41,956 nt of DNA from an uncultured Odoribacter sp. (GTDB lineage: Bacteria > Bacteroidota > Bacteroidia > Bacteroidales > Marinifilaceae), in NCBI GenBank assembly GCA_900544025.1, contig UQTM01000023.1:1-41956 (forward strand), written 5' to 3'. Every line of letters starts with the position of its first letter. Positions within the stretch are counted from its first letter, which is position 1. Below the pieces are notes generated by a model. It was not told where the DNA came from. It saw only the letters and a program-made list of their open reading frames with translations, and made no database searches. A program made the position numbers and the translations under genes. Below are positions 1-8,771 of this stretch, piece by piece.

Positions 1-843
1 GTCACCACAATAAGTGCAGGTGTTACCGGGGCGGCCTTGCCGGATGTTTTCTTTTTGCAGGGCATCATACAAGCATGAACGGGTACAGGCCATACAATGG
101 GTGCATTGCCGGGTGTCGATACGGAAACGCCAGGGAGATATGTATTTGAGGTATGCCACTAAAGTTCCGGCAGGACAATAAGTGGTGCAATGTATCATTA
201 TTTTACGCTTCCGGGAAAAAGTCAGTATAATAAGCAGTCCGATAATGCCTACCGTTGCCGCTAAGCCGGTGGCAAGCAAGGGTGGAAAGGTGAAAAGACG
301 CAGCGTGATAGCTACTGCCGTAAACAGGATTAGGATAGATAGACGGATTTGGAGCCGTTGTTTTTTAGATAGGGAGTGTCGTTTTCCGTGTCCGGCGGCT
401 AAAGAGTCGAAAGCTCCAAAATAACAGAGTTGGCTGCACCATGCTCCGCCGGAAAGTAATATTGTGATTATAAATAATATAGGCATGAAAGATAATTGCC
501 AGCGGTAAATGGCTCCTAAAGGAATCAATCCTGGAATGGGAAAATGCAAGGTTCCGGACAACAGAAAAACGGAATCGATAGTGATACCTAAAAATAACTG
601 GCTGAAAAAGACAACGGAAAAAAAAAGCCATATCCGTTTTCTCCAAATATGACGAGTGGCTCTCGGCGACATTTTGTGGTAGAACCAACCGGATAATAGC
701 GATGCTATTAAGATTTGTAACCAACCTCCGCCTAAAAAGAGACGTTCTCCTAATAACAGGGGTGGTTTCACTACTATCTGCACGATTGTCAATAGAACAA
801 ACGTGAGTACAGAGGTCGCTATGATCCAGTTTTTGTTTTTCAT
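1..843 (-). CDS. Membrane-bound 4Fe-4S protein (NapH/polyferredoxin-like), partial
   Basis: The frame is open from an ATG at 843 to the left edge, giving 281 codons with no stop, so the C-terminus is missing. Several hydrophobic segments are visible: one near residues 7-22, a second near 35-53, then pairs around 70-95, 120-140 and 170-205. A cysteine pair, AWCSQLCYFGAFD, follows one segment. A second pair, CTTYCPAG, follows another. Near the edge there is a ferredoxin motif, CTHCMACTRSC, followed by CTYCGD, where a second cluster begins. This layout is that of NapH/CcoG-like membrane polyferredoxins, which pass electrons between quinones or flavoproteins and periplasmic or cytoplasmic partners. 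The partner is not visible here, so the exact role is open. An overlapping open frame at 365-898 is hydrophilic and cysteine-poor and is a shadow. Confidence 0.85.
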   Translation of the reverse strand, partial: MKNKNWIIATSVLTFVLLTIVQIVVKPPLLLGERLFLGGGWLQILIASLLSGWFYHKMSPRATRHIWRKRIWLFFSVVFFSQLFLGITIDSVFLLSGTLHFPIPGLIPLGAIYRWQLSFMPILFIITILLSGGAWCSQLCYFGAFDSLAAGHGKRHSLSKKQRLQIRLSILILFTAVAITLRLFTFPPLLATGLAATVGIIGLLIILTFSRKRKIMIHCTTYCPAGTLVAYLKYISPWRFRIDTRQCTHCMACTRSCLYDALQKENIRQGRPGNTCTYCGD

Positions 844-1010
844 GGGTAATATTCCGCCCGTCGATTTTTGAGAATTTGCCTTTTGGTTTGTCCTTCATGT
901 AAAAGGATAGGATTTTATGAGTTAAACCCAGAGGCTAAAGATACCAATATTTTGGGAAATTACGGTTGTGTTCCTGTCAGGAAGGGGCGGTGAATTATAT
1001 TTTTGGAGGG

Positions 1011-1050
1011 CGAACAGCCTGAAAAAGTAAATTACTTTTCAGGCTGTTCG
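1011..1050. terminator. Strong hairpin between GH2 gene and 4Fe-4S gene
   Basis: The arms CGAACAGCCTGAAAAAGTAA and TTACTTTTCAGGCTGTTCG pair over about 17-19 bp with a single bulged A. It lies about 78 bases past the stop of the GH2 gene. No long T-run follows on either strand, so it may act as a terminator or an mRNA 3' end stabiliser. Confidence 0.6.
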
Positions 1051-1127
1051 GTAATATAATGTATTAAAAATTAAGATATTATCTTGAAATATTGGAAATT
1101 AACGGATAATATTTGTGATGCCGTTTT

Positions 1128-4100
1128 CTATTCGACCCTCAAGGAAATCGTTCCTTCGATTTTATCGCCTTTTTTGATCGGTTTCCGGTAAGGGGCGTAA
1201 TAGCTTTCGAGGAACATTTCATTTCCTGCGGTTACAAAATCGGCTATCAGAAAGCGTATCTTGTCTTTGTCGAGCCAGGAACGCCAATGTTGCTCGCCAT
1301 TGGAGCAGACTGTTATCTTACTTCCCGATTTGTCGGTTAGCCCTGCATACCAAATGTTCCGGCGAGTGGCACGAAAGTCATTGCTTCCCAGTTCATTGTA
1401 GTCCATATTCCAGGTCCAGGAAGGTTGTACTCTCGGATTTATTTGTTCCGGTAGTCCTGCATAGAATAAAGGGGCAGTCCCTACAGGCCGGCTGATGTGG
1501 TCTGCCGGATAAACGCTCCATAGACCTTTTCGCCGCCAGAACGTGTTGTTATAGTTTCGGGGCACATCGAAAACAAGCCCCCATTGGCGGGGATTGATAT
1601 TCTGTAAAGCATCGAAACGGTAGCTTACAGACAATTCACCGTTTGCATTGACCGTCAAGTGGTATTCTCCCTTAAATTCTTTATAACTTCCTTCGACGCT
1701 GATTATAATATTATTTCCTTCTTTTCGGGCTTTTACCTGTGTGGCTTTCCAATCGGAGCATAGGTCGTTAAAAATGGGCGTGTTTGCGTTGTGGTTGGGG
1801 TAACATCCTCCTCCGGTTAAAGGAAGAGCCATTAGCCACGGTCCACCGCAAAGAGAGCTTTTTTTATTTTTTTTCAGGGAGAGTATTTGTCCGGAGAAGC
1901 GGCTGATTTCGCAGGAAAAATTTTTCCCTGTCACGATAAAGCGGTCTTTCCCTGTTTTTAGTTTGGTTGGGCTTTCCGTCCAGGCGGGCAGTTCGTTTTG
2001 GGTCTGTTTGCCTACGGGAATCAGGTATTCGTCGGCAATAAACCCGCGGGGATCGGTGAAAGAGAGGTAAAGCTCTCCGGTTGTTTCCGACTGCCTGACA
2101 GGAATACGTAGTTTTCCTGTCCCTTTAGGCGGTATCGACGTGGAAACGAATCCTTGTTCTTCCCCATAGCGATAGGCTATTTTCAGTTCGTTTGTATTGA
2201 GATAAGTGTAACGGTTTTCTATTTCAACGATTAATTCATGGCCGGGGGATAATTGGGTTGTATGTACCCGGACGGGACTATATATTTTTTTCATATCCCA
2301 ATATTCCGGTTTAGGACGCCGCCAGCCGTCGATCGGTCCCCAGGCTCCGTAGCCTACGGCATTTCCACCGGGCATTTGGAATATATCGTCTATCCCCGAC
2401 CAAATGGAACCTCCGAGTACTCCCTGAGTTTTATACATATTTTCCCAGGTGGGAGAGAGGGCCAATGCCCAATCGCTTCTTATCCCTGGATCGGTTACCA
2501 ATTCGCTGCGGTTATACACATTCAGATGGCAGTATTCGCCGTAGATCATCGGACGGTCACTTTGCGCTGCGGTTTTATAACCATTGGGGCCGGGGTAATG
2601 GATGTTGGCGACCGGGGCATTGCTGCCCTGGTTGTTGAATCCTCCGTATGCCTGGTCGTGGAATGTATGGGGACGGGTGGGATCGGCTTTATACACGTAT
2701 TCCTGAATTTGTGCAAATTCCCGGTTCCAAAACGATTCGTTCGCCATCGACCAGAATAAAATAGAAGGATGATTGCGATAGAAATGGATGGTTTCCATAT
2801 TGGCTTGCAGAATGTAAGGATAATAGATGCTATCCTGATAATTCAGCCGTGTCCAATTCTCGTTAGCGTGATGCCCTATCCAGCAGACCGGAGCTTCCAG
2901 TTCTACGAACATTCCCAGTTCATCGCAAATTTCGAGCATTTCTTCGGCGGGAGGATAATGGGAAGTTCTTATAAAATTACAGTTGGCAGCCCGGTATAGT
3001 TCTACGTCTTCTCTTTGCAGGGCTTCTGTTAAAACCCGTCCGGTGGTGGGGTGGGCTTCGTGACGGCAAACACCGCGTAGTTTTACCGATTGGCCGTTTA
3101 CAAAAAGTTCGTTGCCACGGATTTCAATTTCGCGGAAACCGAATCGCTTGGTTACGATTTCAGTGATTTCGGCATTTTGGCTCAATTCTAATTTTAAGGT
3201 ATAAAGATGCGGGCGTTCATTATTCCAAAGCAAAGGGTGGAGGATGGTGTCTGAAAGCACGCCTTTCCAGGTTTCGCCGGGCAGTAATTGCGGTATTGAT
3301 TTTTCGATGATTCCGGGTAAACCGGCAACGGTGAGACGCAGGGATAAGTTTTTTTGTGTTTTACCTGTGGTGTTGGTGATTGCAGTCGTTACTTTCAAGG
3401 TTGCATTCTCGTACCGGTTGTCCAGGTCGGTTTCAATCCGCAGATCGGATAGATGGGTTTCCGGTAAAGCAAAAAGAGTTACTTTACGGGTAATTCCCCC
3501 TAACTGGTGAGCTGCATATTGGGTGAGGCTTCCCAGCATGTCGGCGAGCGATTCGCTCCGGACAGCCAGGGCGAGTTCGTTCGTTCCCGGTTTTAGATGG
3601 CGGGTGATGTCGATCTCATAGGCAGTCATTCCTCCCATGTGGTAGCCTGCTTCATGGCCGTTCAGGTATATGTGATATTCGCTGGAGACGCCGTCGAAAC
3701 GAAGTTTTATACAACGTCCCTGCCAATCGGCAGGCAGGGTGAAAGCGGTGCGGTATCCTGCAAAGGAAGCAGAATCGACTTGAAACCCTTGCATAGCCCA
3801 TTGGCCGGGAACGGTGATCGGTTTCCAATCGCCGGTTGCAGTTTGTTTATAAAATTCATCGGTTGGTTTGGGGTGGAATAACCAGGTTCCATTCAGAGAT
3901 ATGGCAGGCCGGTATGTGCCCGGCAGGCTTTGAGGGATTAAGGCATATACCGGGAGTACTTTTTCAACATCGACGTTTGTATTTACCTTATAGCTTTGTG
4001 CATTGGCAAGCGTTCTTTTTTCTTCTCCTTCGAAAGGAACGGGAGAAGTAGGATTGGAAGAATAAAGGTTGAGTTCCGAAACTAAAACGTTGTCGCCTTT

Positions 4101-4532
4101 TCCGGCTTTTTCAAATATAAGTACTAATTGCCCGTAGGCGTATGCTTTCCGGGGCAGGTCTATCCAATAGCGTTGTTCTTTGCCTGCTTCAAGGGTAAAT
4201 GGGGCTTGCAATTCGTTGCCGTCCACCACAATGCGCTGCCGCCGTTCGTGATCGGCCAGATAAACCACTTCCAGTTGATAGTCGGCGTGAATGTCCAAGT
4301 GGTTGAAGGCGTAAATCACTTTTCCGCCGAAATTGCAGGTAAGGGCAGCCTTACTGCCTTGCAGCCGGGAGGGCATGGTATAATTTTCACCTTTTATAAG
4401 GAAGGGCTGCGCTCCGGGAACACCGCAATCGTTGGCCGCTACTTTTGTAAAAGAGGGATTTTGTGCCAGCGATGGGCAAGCCAGGAGACAAAATACGCTT
4501 ATTCCGCAGACTAAAGTTTTTAAAGTTTTCAT
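1128..4532 (-). CDS. Secreted GH2 beta-galactosidase-like glycoside hydrolase
   Basis: This 1134-residue protein starts with a signal peptide (MKTLKTLVCGISVFCLLAC, cleavage likely after SLAQ). It has an N-terminal carbohydrate-binding-like region, then GH2 sugar-binding, immunoglobulin-like and TIM-barrel domains, then a long C-terminal beta-sandwich region. In the barrel, GVCRHEAHPTTGR and FIRTSHYPP are GH2 signatures. FWSMANES places the acid/base glutamate near residue 599. MIYGEYCH places the nucleophile near residue 666. The family hydrolyses terminal beta-galactosides or related beta-glycosides. The protein is probably periplasmic and acts on imported plant or host glycans. No SusC/SusD pair is adjacent, so the substrate is not indicated. 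The AraC-type gene just upstream on the same strand is the natural candidate regulator, but this is inferred from position only. Confidence 0.93.
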   Translation of the reverse strand: MKTLKTLVCGISVFCLLACPSLAQNPSFTKVAANDCGVPGAQPFLIKGENYTMPSRLQGSKAALTCNFGGKVIYAFNHLDIHADYQLEVVYLADHERRQRIVVDGNELQAPFTLEAGKEQRYWIDLPRKAYAYGQLVLIFEKAGKGDNVLVSELNLYSSNPTSPVPFEGEEKRTLANAQSYKVNTNVDVEKVLPVYALIPQSLPGTYRPAISLNGTWLFHPKPTDEFYKQTATGDWKPITVPGQWAMQGFQVDSASFAGYRTAFTLPADWQGRCIKLRFDGVSSEYHIYLNGHEAGYHMGGMTAYEIDITRHLKPGTNELALAVRSESLADMLGSLTQYAAHQLGGITRKVTLFALPETHLSDLRIETDLDNRYENATLKVTTAITNTTGKTQKNLSLRLTVAGLPGIIEKSIPQLLPGETWKGVLSDTILHPLLWNNERPHLYTLKLELSQNAEITEIVTKRFGFREIEIRGNELFVNGQSVKLRGVCRHEAHPTTGRVLTEALQREDVELYRAANCNFIRTSHYPPAEEMLEICDELGMFVELEAPVCWIGHHANENWTRLNYQDSIYYPYILQANMETIHFYRNHPSILFWSMANESFWNREFAQIQEYVYKADPTRPHTFHDQAYGGFNNQGSNAPVANIHYPGPNGYKTAAQSDRPMIYGEYCHLNVYNRSELVTDPGIRSDWALALSPTWENMYKTQGVLGGSIWSGIDDIFQMPGGNAVGYGAWGPIDGWRRPKPEYWDMKKIYSPVRVHTTQLSPGHELIVEIENRYTYLNTNELKIAYRYGEEQGFVSTSIPPKGTGKLRIPVRQSETTGELYLSFTDPRGFIADEYLIPVGKQTQNELPAWTESPTKLKTGKDRFIVTGKNFSCEISRFSGQILSLKKNKKSSLCGGPWLMALPLTGGGCYPNHNANTPIFNDLCSDWKATQVKARKEGNNIIISVEGSYKEFKGEYHLTVNANGELSVSYRFDALQNINPRQWGLVFDVPRNYNNTFWRRKGLWSVYPADHISRPVGTAPLFYAGLPEQINPRVQPSWTWNMDYNELGSNDFRATRRNIWYAGLTDKSGSKITVCSNGEQHWRSWLDKDKIRFLIADFVTAGNEMFLESYYAPYRKPIKKGDKIEGTISLRVE

Positions 4533-4583
4533 GAATATGTATTTTAATTATTTCGCTATGGGAAGAGGCTGTTTCTCTATAGA

Positions 4584-4591
4584 CAAAATTA
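4584..4591 (-). promoter_or_regulatory. -7 element of GH2 gene promoter
   Basis: Reading the minus strand, TAATTTTG matches the Bacteroidetes -7 consensus TAnnTTTG. TTTC, a 3/4 match to the -33 element, lies 20 bases upstream. It sits 51 bases before the GH2 start codon. Confidence 0.55.
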
Positions 4592-4682
4592 ATATACAAT
4601 GAGAAAAGGAAGAAATATTTTTCTTATTGGTTTGTGTACAGAAAGGGTGGATAAACAGGAATAAGTGTAGAAAACGGAAGTG

Positions 4683-5546
4683 TTATTTTGTCACCTCGCG
4701 CGGAGTGATTCCGGTTTGTTGCTTGAAAACCCTTGAAAAATACTGGGGCGATTTGAATCCGCATTGGAAACTGATTTCTTTGATGGACATTTCGGAATTT
4801 CTCAATAACTCGATGGATTTGTTGATGCGGATCTGATTGAGGTAGTCGAGCGGTGAAAGATTGAGATGGCGGGTAAAGAGATTGCGTAAATGGCGTTCCC
4901 CAATGCCTGCCTGTTCGGCAACCCGGGTCATGGTAATATCCGACGGATAGTTTAAACGAATGAATGAAATGGCTTTTTTCAAAGATTCGTTTGTACAGAT
5001 AGGCAGGTAGGCTTCGTCCATATAGCGGTATATCAGGATAAGCAGTTCGGCATAATACATTACTACCAGATGATGATAGTATGGTCCTTTTTGTTTCAGT
5101 TCGTTCACAATACGCTGGACAACCTGCATGATGCGTATATTATTGACAATCTTAATCAGGCGATTTTCTTCCGAAAACAATATGACGGAAGTCAATCCTG
5201 TTAATTTATCTTTTGCTCCGGGATCGAAGCGGGTGAATATTTCCGGCAGAAATTCGAGTTGCATTAGCGTGGTTCCTTCCGTTCCTGCTTCAAAGGTGTG
5301 GTTTACGCCCGAAGTGATAATCATAGTTTCTCCTTCCCGAAAGCCGATGCTTTCCCGGTCGAGATGAAGAATGCAATTTCCCTTTTTTACGTGGTTTATT
5401 TCTATGCGTAAGTGTTTGTGCGGCCCGTAGGTTTCACCGGGCTGGAAAGAAATAAACCGGAATACGTCCGCAAGCCGTTTGCTTTTCAGATTTTGGGCTA
5501 TGTTTTCCAATAGTTCCCAAAGGGATTGTTCTGCCGGTTGTTCCAT
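4683..5546 (-). CDS. AraC-family regulator with N-terminal cupin domain
   Basis: A 287-residue transcription factor. Residues about 30-110 form a cupin-type sensing domain (GETYGPHKHLRIEINHVKKG and DRESIGFREGETMII). The last ~100 residues hold two AraC helix-turn-helix motifs: ITMTRVAEQAGIGERHLRNL, then IKEISFQCGFKSPQYFSRVF followed by the typical GITPRE ending. This is the usual architecture of sugar-responsive AraC activators. It lies upstream of and in the same direction as the GH2 hydrolase, separated by about 150 bases that contain the hydrolase's own promoter, so it may control that gene. Its own promoter overlaps an inverted repeat at 5600-5618, which suggests autoregulation or control by another factor. 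The ligand is unknown. Confidence 0.92.
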   Translation of the reverse strand: MEQPAEQSLWELLENIAQNLKSKRLADVFRFISFQPGETYGPHKHLRIEINHVKKGNCILHLDRESIGFREGETMIITSGVNHTFEAGTEGTTLMQLEFLPEIFTRFDPGAKDKLTGLTSVILFSEENRLIKIVNNIRIMQVVQRIVNELKQKGPYYHHLVVMYYAELLILIYRYMDEAYLPICTNESLKKAISFIRLNYPSDITMTRVAEQAGIGERHLRNLFTRHLNLSPLDYLNQIRINKSIELLRNSEMSIKEISFQCGFKSPQYFSRVFKQQTGITPREVTK

Positions 5547-5578
5547 GAGTTTTTTTACAAAAATGCCTGTTCTTGAAA

Positions 5579-5586
5579 CAAAGATA
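5579..5586 (-). promoter_or_regulatory. -7 element of AraC-type gene promoter
   Basis: TATCTTTG on the minus strand matches TAnnTTTG and lies 33 bases before the ATG at 5546. No good -33 element is present at the expected place, which is occupied by the inverted repeat at 5600-5618. That arrangement suits an activator-dependent or repressed promoter. Confidence 0.55.
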
Positions 5587-5599
5587 TACGATTAATTCT

Positions 5600-5618
5600 T
5601 TTGTGCTCCGGGCACAAA
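5600..5618. promoter_or_regulatory. Inverted repeat, putative operator
   Basis: TTTGTGC and GCACAAA form a perfect 7-base inverted repeat around a 5-base spacer (TCCGG). It spans the -33 region of the AraC-type gene promoter. A dimeric regulator could bind here. Which one is not shown by the sequence. Confidence 0.5.
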
Positions 5619-5757
5619 GAAATTAAAAGTATTTTTCAGAAAATATTTGTTGAAATTTTGGGTGTCGCTATCCCGCTGGAATGGAAAACCGGAAGATTGT
5701 TTTAAGTAAATAGATTTACGAGAGGGGAGGGAAGAGAAAAAAGAGAGATATTAAAAA

Positions 5758-5805
5758 CTACCGGATTACAGAGCGTGTGTAAAATTATATCTCTGCATCC
5801 GGTAG
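5758..5805 (-). terminator. Terminator of the nuo operon
   Basis: The outer arms CTACCGGAT and ATCCGGTAG pair perfectly, with an inner CAGAG/CTCTG stem. On the minus strand the hairpin is followed by TTTTTAATAT. It begins 13 bases after the nuoN stop codon, so it closes the nuo transcript. Confidence 0.85.
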
Positions 5806-5817
5806 TGTATCTGAAAT

Positions 5818-7239
5818 TTATAATCCGAAACTGAATGTCCCGATATTCTGGTAAACTATGCTTAATATGCCTAAAAACAATATTCCTGCAGAACAGGCAA
5901 CCAAACTGATGCGGGTGTATATATCCGACTGTAAAGTAGCGGCGGCGTTTTCGGTTTTATTGATAAACATGGCTTTTATTACCAGCAGGTAATAATAAAG
6001 CGATATGATCGTATTGAGCAGGGCAATGAAAACCAAAACATAAAATCCTTCCTGTGCGGCTGCGTAGAAGATGAAAAATTTACTGAAAAATCCGGCGAAG
6101 GGAGGGATTCCTGCCAGAGAGAACAAAGCAAGCATCATCACGATACTCAATTTAGGATTGGTTTGGTATAGTCCGTTGTATTCGTCTATCGTGATCCGCC
6201 CCGTACGATGTTCGATAATAGAGATCACTCCGAAAGCAGCGAGATTGGATACCATATATACTAAGATATAATATACCAGTGAGGTCATTCCTTCGGCAGT
6301 TCCGCTGATCACTCCCAGCATGATGTATCCGGCCTGTGATATGGAGGAGAAAGCCAGAAAGCGTTTCAGGTTTTGCTGACGTATGGCGAACAGGTTGGCG
6401 ATCGTGATTGTGGCGATGATAACGCCGTATAATATGGTTTGCCATTCCTGCATCAGGTTGGCAAATACTTTTACGAGCAAGGTCATAAATACGAATGCAG
6501 CGGCTCCTTTTGAGATGACCGACAGATAAGAGGTCACCGGGGTCGGTGCGCCTTCATATACGTCGGCAGTCCAAAGGTGGAAAGGCACGAGGGATATTTT
6601 GAAAAACAATCCGGTCACAAAGAATACGAATGCCATGATTTGGATCGGGCTTCCGGTAATTCCTGCAGGAACATCCTCGAAGTAGAGTGTCCCTACCGTG
6701 CCATATATCAATGAGATCCCATAAACGGACAGGCCGGAAGCAAAAGCGGAAGAGAGAATGAATTTCGCTCCCGCTTCGGCGGATTTGTGCTTGTATTTGT
6801 CGAAAGCCGCTAAAGTGGCCATCGGAATAGAAGCCGTTTCGAGACCAATGAAAAATAAAAGGAAATTTCCGGCTGAAATCATGAAATACATACCCAATAA
6901 GGTAGAAAGGGTAATTAAATAAAATTCGCTTCGCCGGATAATGACCGCTTCGCTGTTCAGCCAGTTGTTTGCCTGCATAAAGACAATCAATGTCCCGATG
7001 TTCAGTATCGTTTTTACGATGCTCCCCATAGGAGTACATACATACATGCCTCCAAAAGCTTCCGCCATGTCCCCGGGAAAGATGTTCATCAATATGTGGG
7101 CCAGGAATAGCAGGCAGGCAATGGGCTGGAAATATTTTAAACTTTTGGTCGGAGCGAAAAGGTCGTATATAAGGAGTAACACCATCACCGCAATGAGGGA
7201 GATTTCTTCTTTGAGATATAGGAAATTTGAATAATCCAT
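5818..7239 (-). CDS. nuoN: NADH-quinone oxidoreductase subunit N
   Basis: A 473-residue, highly hydrophobic protein with about 14 membrane helices, one of the three antiporter-like proton-pumping subunits of complex I. The conserved proton-antiporter core is visible, including KISLVPFHLWTADVYEGAPTPV, with the lysine and the PxHxW motif, and the later AFSSISQAGYIMLG. It is the last gene of the operon, 23 bases after nuoM, with the operon terminator directly behind. Length is normal for the family. Confidence 0.97.
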   Translation of the reverse strand: MDYSNFLYLKEEISLIAVMVLLLIYDLFAPTKSLKYFQPIACLLFLAHILMNIFPGDMAEAFGGMYVCTPMGSIVKTILNIGTLIVFMQANNWLNSEAVIIRRSEFYLITLSTLLGMYFMISAGNFLLFFIGLETASIPMATLAAFDKYKHKSAEAGAKFILSSAFASGLSVYGISLIYGTVGTLYFEDVPAGITGSPIQIMAFVFFVTGLFFKISLVPFHLWTADVYEGAPTPVTSYLSVISKGAAAFVFMTLLVKVFANLMQEWQTILYGVIIATITIANLFAIRQQNLKRFLAFSSISQAGYIMLGVISGTAEGMTSLVYYILVYMVSNLAAFGVISIIEHRTGRITIDEYNGLYQTNPKLSIVMMLALFSLAGIPPFAGFFSKFFIFYAAAQEGFYVLVFIALLNTIISLYYYLLVIKAMFINKTENAAATLQSDIYTRISLVACSAGILFLGILSIVYQNIGTFSFGL

Positions 7240-7262
7240 AATGTATAAGGTTACAATTTAGG

Positions 7263-8744
7263 TTATCGGAACAAGTTCGTTATTGTGGGTACCATACTGC
7301 TGTTTATCATATCCGAGAGCCAGAGAGGGGCAAGCCCGATCCCGGCAATCGCTGCAATAAGCACAATCGCCGTCAGGCGTTCGTACCATACGGCATCCGT
7401 TAAAGCCAGGTGATGTTCGTTCACTACTTTCCCATACAGGAGTTTACCGACCACTCTGAGGATGTAAACGGCGGTGATTACGATAGAGGTACAGGCGATG
7501 ATCGTCATTACCCGGTGGAAAGTATCCGCATGTTCGAAAGAACCCACGAATATGGTCATTTCTGCCACAAATCCGCTTAATCCCGGTAAACCGAGGGAGG
7601 CAAGACCGGCAATAACATAGCAAACACCCAGAAATGGAATTATTTTCATCAGCCCTCCCATTTCCCGGATGTCCCGGGTGTGGGTGCGTCCGTAAATCAT
7701 ACCGATCAGGGCGAAGAACAAAGCAGTCATTAAGCCGTGGCTCAACATTTGCATCACTGCACCCGTCATGGCGGTTTGGTTTAGCATCAGTATCGCAAAT
7801 AGCACTAAACCGCAGTGACTTACCGAGGAGTAAGCGTTGATGTATTTCAGATCGGTTTGTACGATTGCGGAATAAGCTCCGTAAACGACGCTGATTCCGG
7901 TCAGGATAATGAATATCCACGACAATTCTCTGGCGGCTTCTGGCATCAGGTATATGGCAACCCGGAAGCAGCCGTATCCTCCCAGTTTCATTAAAACTCC
8001 GGCATGGAGCATAGAGACGGCGGTCGGGGCAGAAGCGTGTCCGTCCGGCGACCAGGTGTGAAATGGGAAAAGTGCCCCGAGTACGCCGAAACCGATAAAA
8101 GTAAGCGGGAAGAACCAGCGTTGCGAGGATTCCGGAATATGGTTCCGGGCGATTTCCAAAATATTCATTGTGGTCGCTCCGGCAGAAAAGTAGATACCTA
8201 AAATACCGATCAGCAGTAATGCCGATCCTCCCATCAGCATCAAGGTCAGCTTCATGGCTGCATACTCTTTTTTGCCTGTACCCCAGATGCCGATCAATAG
8301 ATACATGGGGATCAGGGCTATTTCGTAAAACATAAACATGGTGAACAGGTCGGTAGAGATAAAGAAACCGAAAACACCGACACTTAGAAGGCAAAACCAC
8401 ATGAAGTATTCTTTGGGTAGTACTTCTATTTTCCAGGAGGCGAAAATTCCCGTGAATACAATGATTGCCGAAAGCAAGAGCATGGCTACGGAAATACCGT
8501 CCACTCCCACAGAATAGTGAATGTTCAACGGGGCGTACCATTCGGTGCTGGCCGTGTATAGCATCTCTGCCGTATTACCCGCGTTTCTTTCCCCGAGGTA
8601 CATAAATACCAGAGCTGTAGAAAGAATCAGTAGTAACGATGCACCTGTGGCGCATACCGTGCGTATTTGTTTCATATTGCCCGATACCAGCAAGCCACAC
8701 ATCATCAGAATGGGGATCAGCACAAATAAAGATAGAAAATTCAT
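7263..8744 (-). CDS. nuoM: NADH-quinone oxidoreductase subunit M
   Basis: A 493-residue membrane protein of the antiporter-like family with about 14 helices. Diagnostic motifs include MFMFYEIALIPMYLLIG, with the conserved membrane glutamate, then LFPFHTWSPDGHASAPTAVS and YSSVSHCGLVLFA. It forms one of the proton channels of the complex I membrane arm, between NuoL and NuoN. It is 27 bases downstream of nuoL in the operon. Confidence 0.97.
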   Translation of the reverse strand: MNFLSLFVLIPILMMCGLLVSGNMKQIRTVCATGASLLLILSTALVFMYLGERNAGNTAEMLYTASTEWYAPLNIHYSVGVDGISVAMLLLSAIIVFTGIFASWKIEVLPKEYFMWFCLLSVGVFGFFISTDLFTMFMFYEIALIPMYLLIGIWGTGKKEYAAMKLTLMLMGGSALLLIGILGIYFSAGATTMNILEIARNHIPESSQRWFFPLTFIGFGVLGALFPFHTWSPDGHASAPTAVSMLHAGVLMKLGGYGCFRVAIYLMPEAARELSWIFIILTGISVVYGAYSAIVQTDLKYINAYSSVSHCGLVLFAILMLNQTAMTGAVMQMLSHGLMTALFFALIGMIYGRTHTRDIREMGGLMKIIPFLGVCYVIAGLASLGLPGLSGFVAEMTIFVGSFEHADTFHRVMTIIACTSIVITAVYILRVVGKLLYGKVVNEHHLALTDAVWYERLTAIVLIAAIAGIGLAPLWLSDMINSSMVPTITNLFR

Positions 8745-8771
8745 ATATCGCAGTTTATTAAATCCATTAAA

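Noticed and set aside
365..898. 177-codon minus-strand frame
   Set aside because: It overlaps the 4Fe-4S membrane protein in another frame and lacks membrane or cysteine motifs. The overlapping frame has clear iron-sulfur signatures.
2253..4514. Several plus-strand frames of 70-170 codons inside the GH2 gene
   Set aside because: They are antisense shadows of a gene with full family motifs; none has a recognisable domain or promoter.
4627..4836. Plus-strand 69-codon frame next to the AraC-type gene
   Set aside because: It mostly overlaps the 3' end of the AraC-type gene in antisense and shows no domain or promoter.
6554..8541. Long Arg/His-rich minus-strand frames inside nuoN and nuoM
   Set aside because: Frame-shifted readings of hydrophobic genes; composition is unnatural and the real frames carry all subunit motifs.
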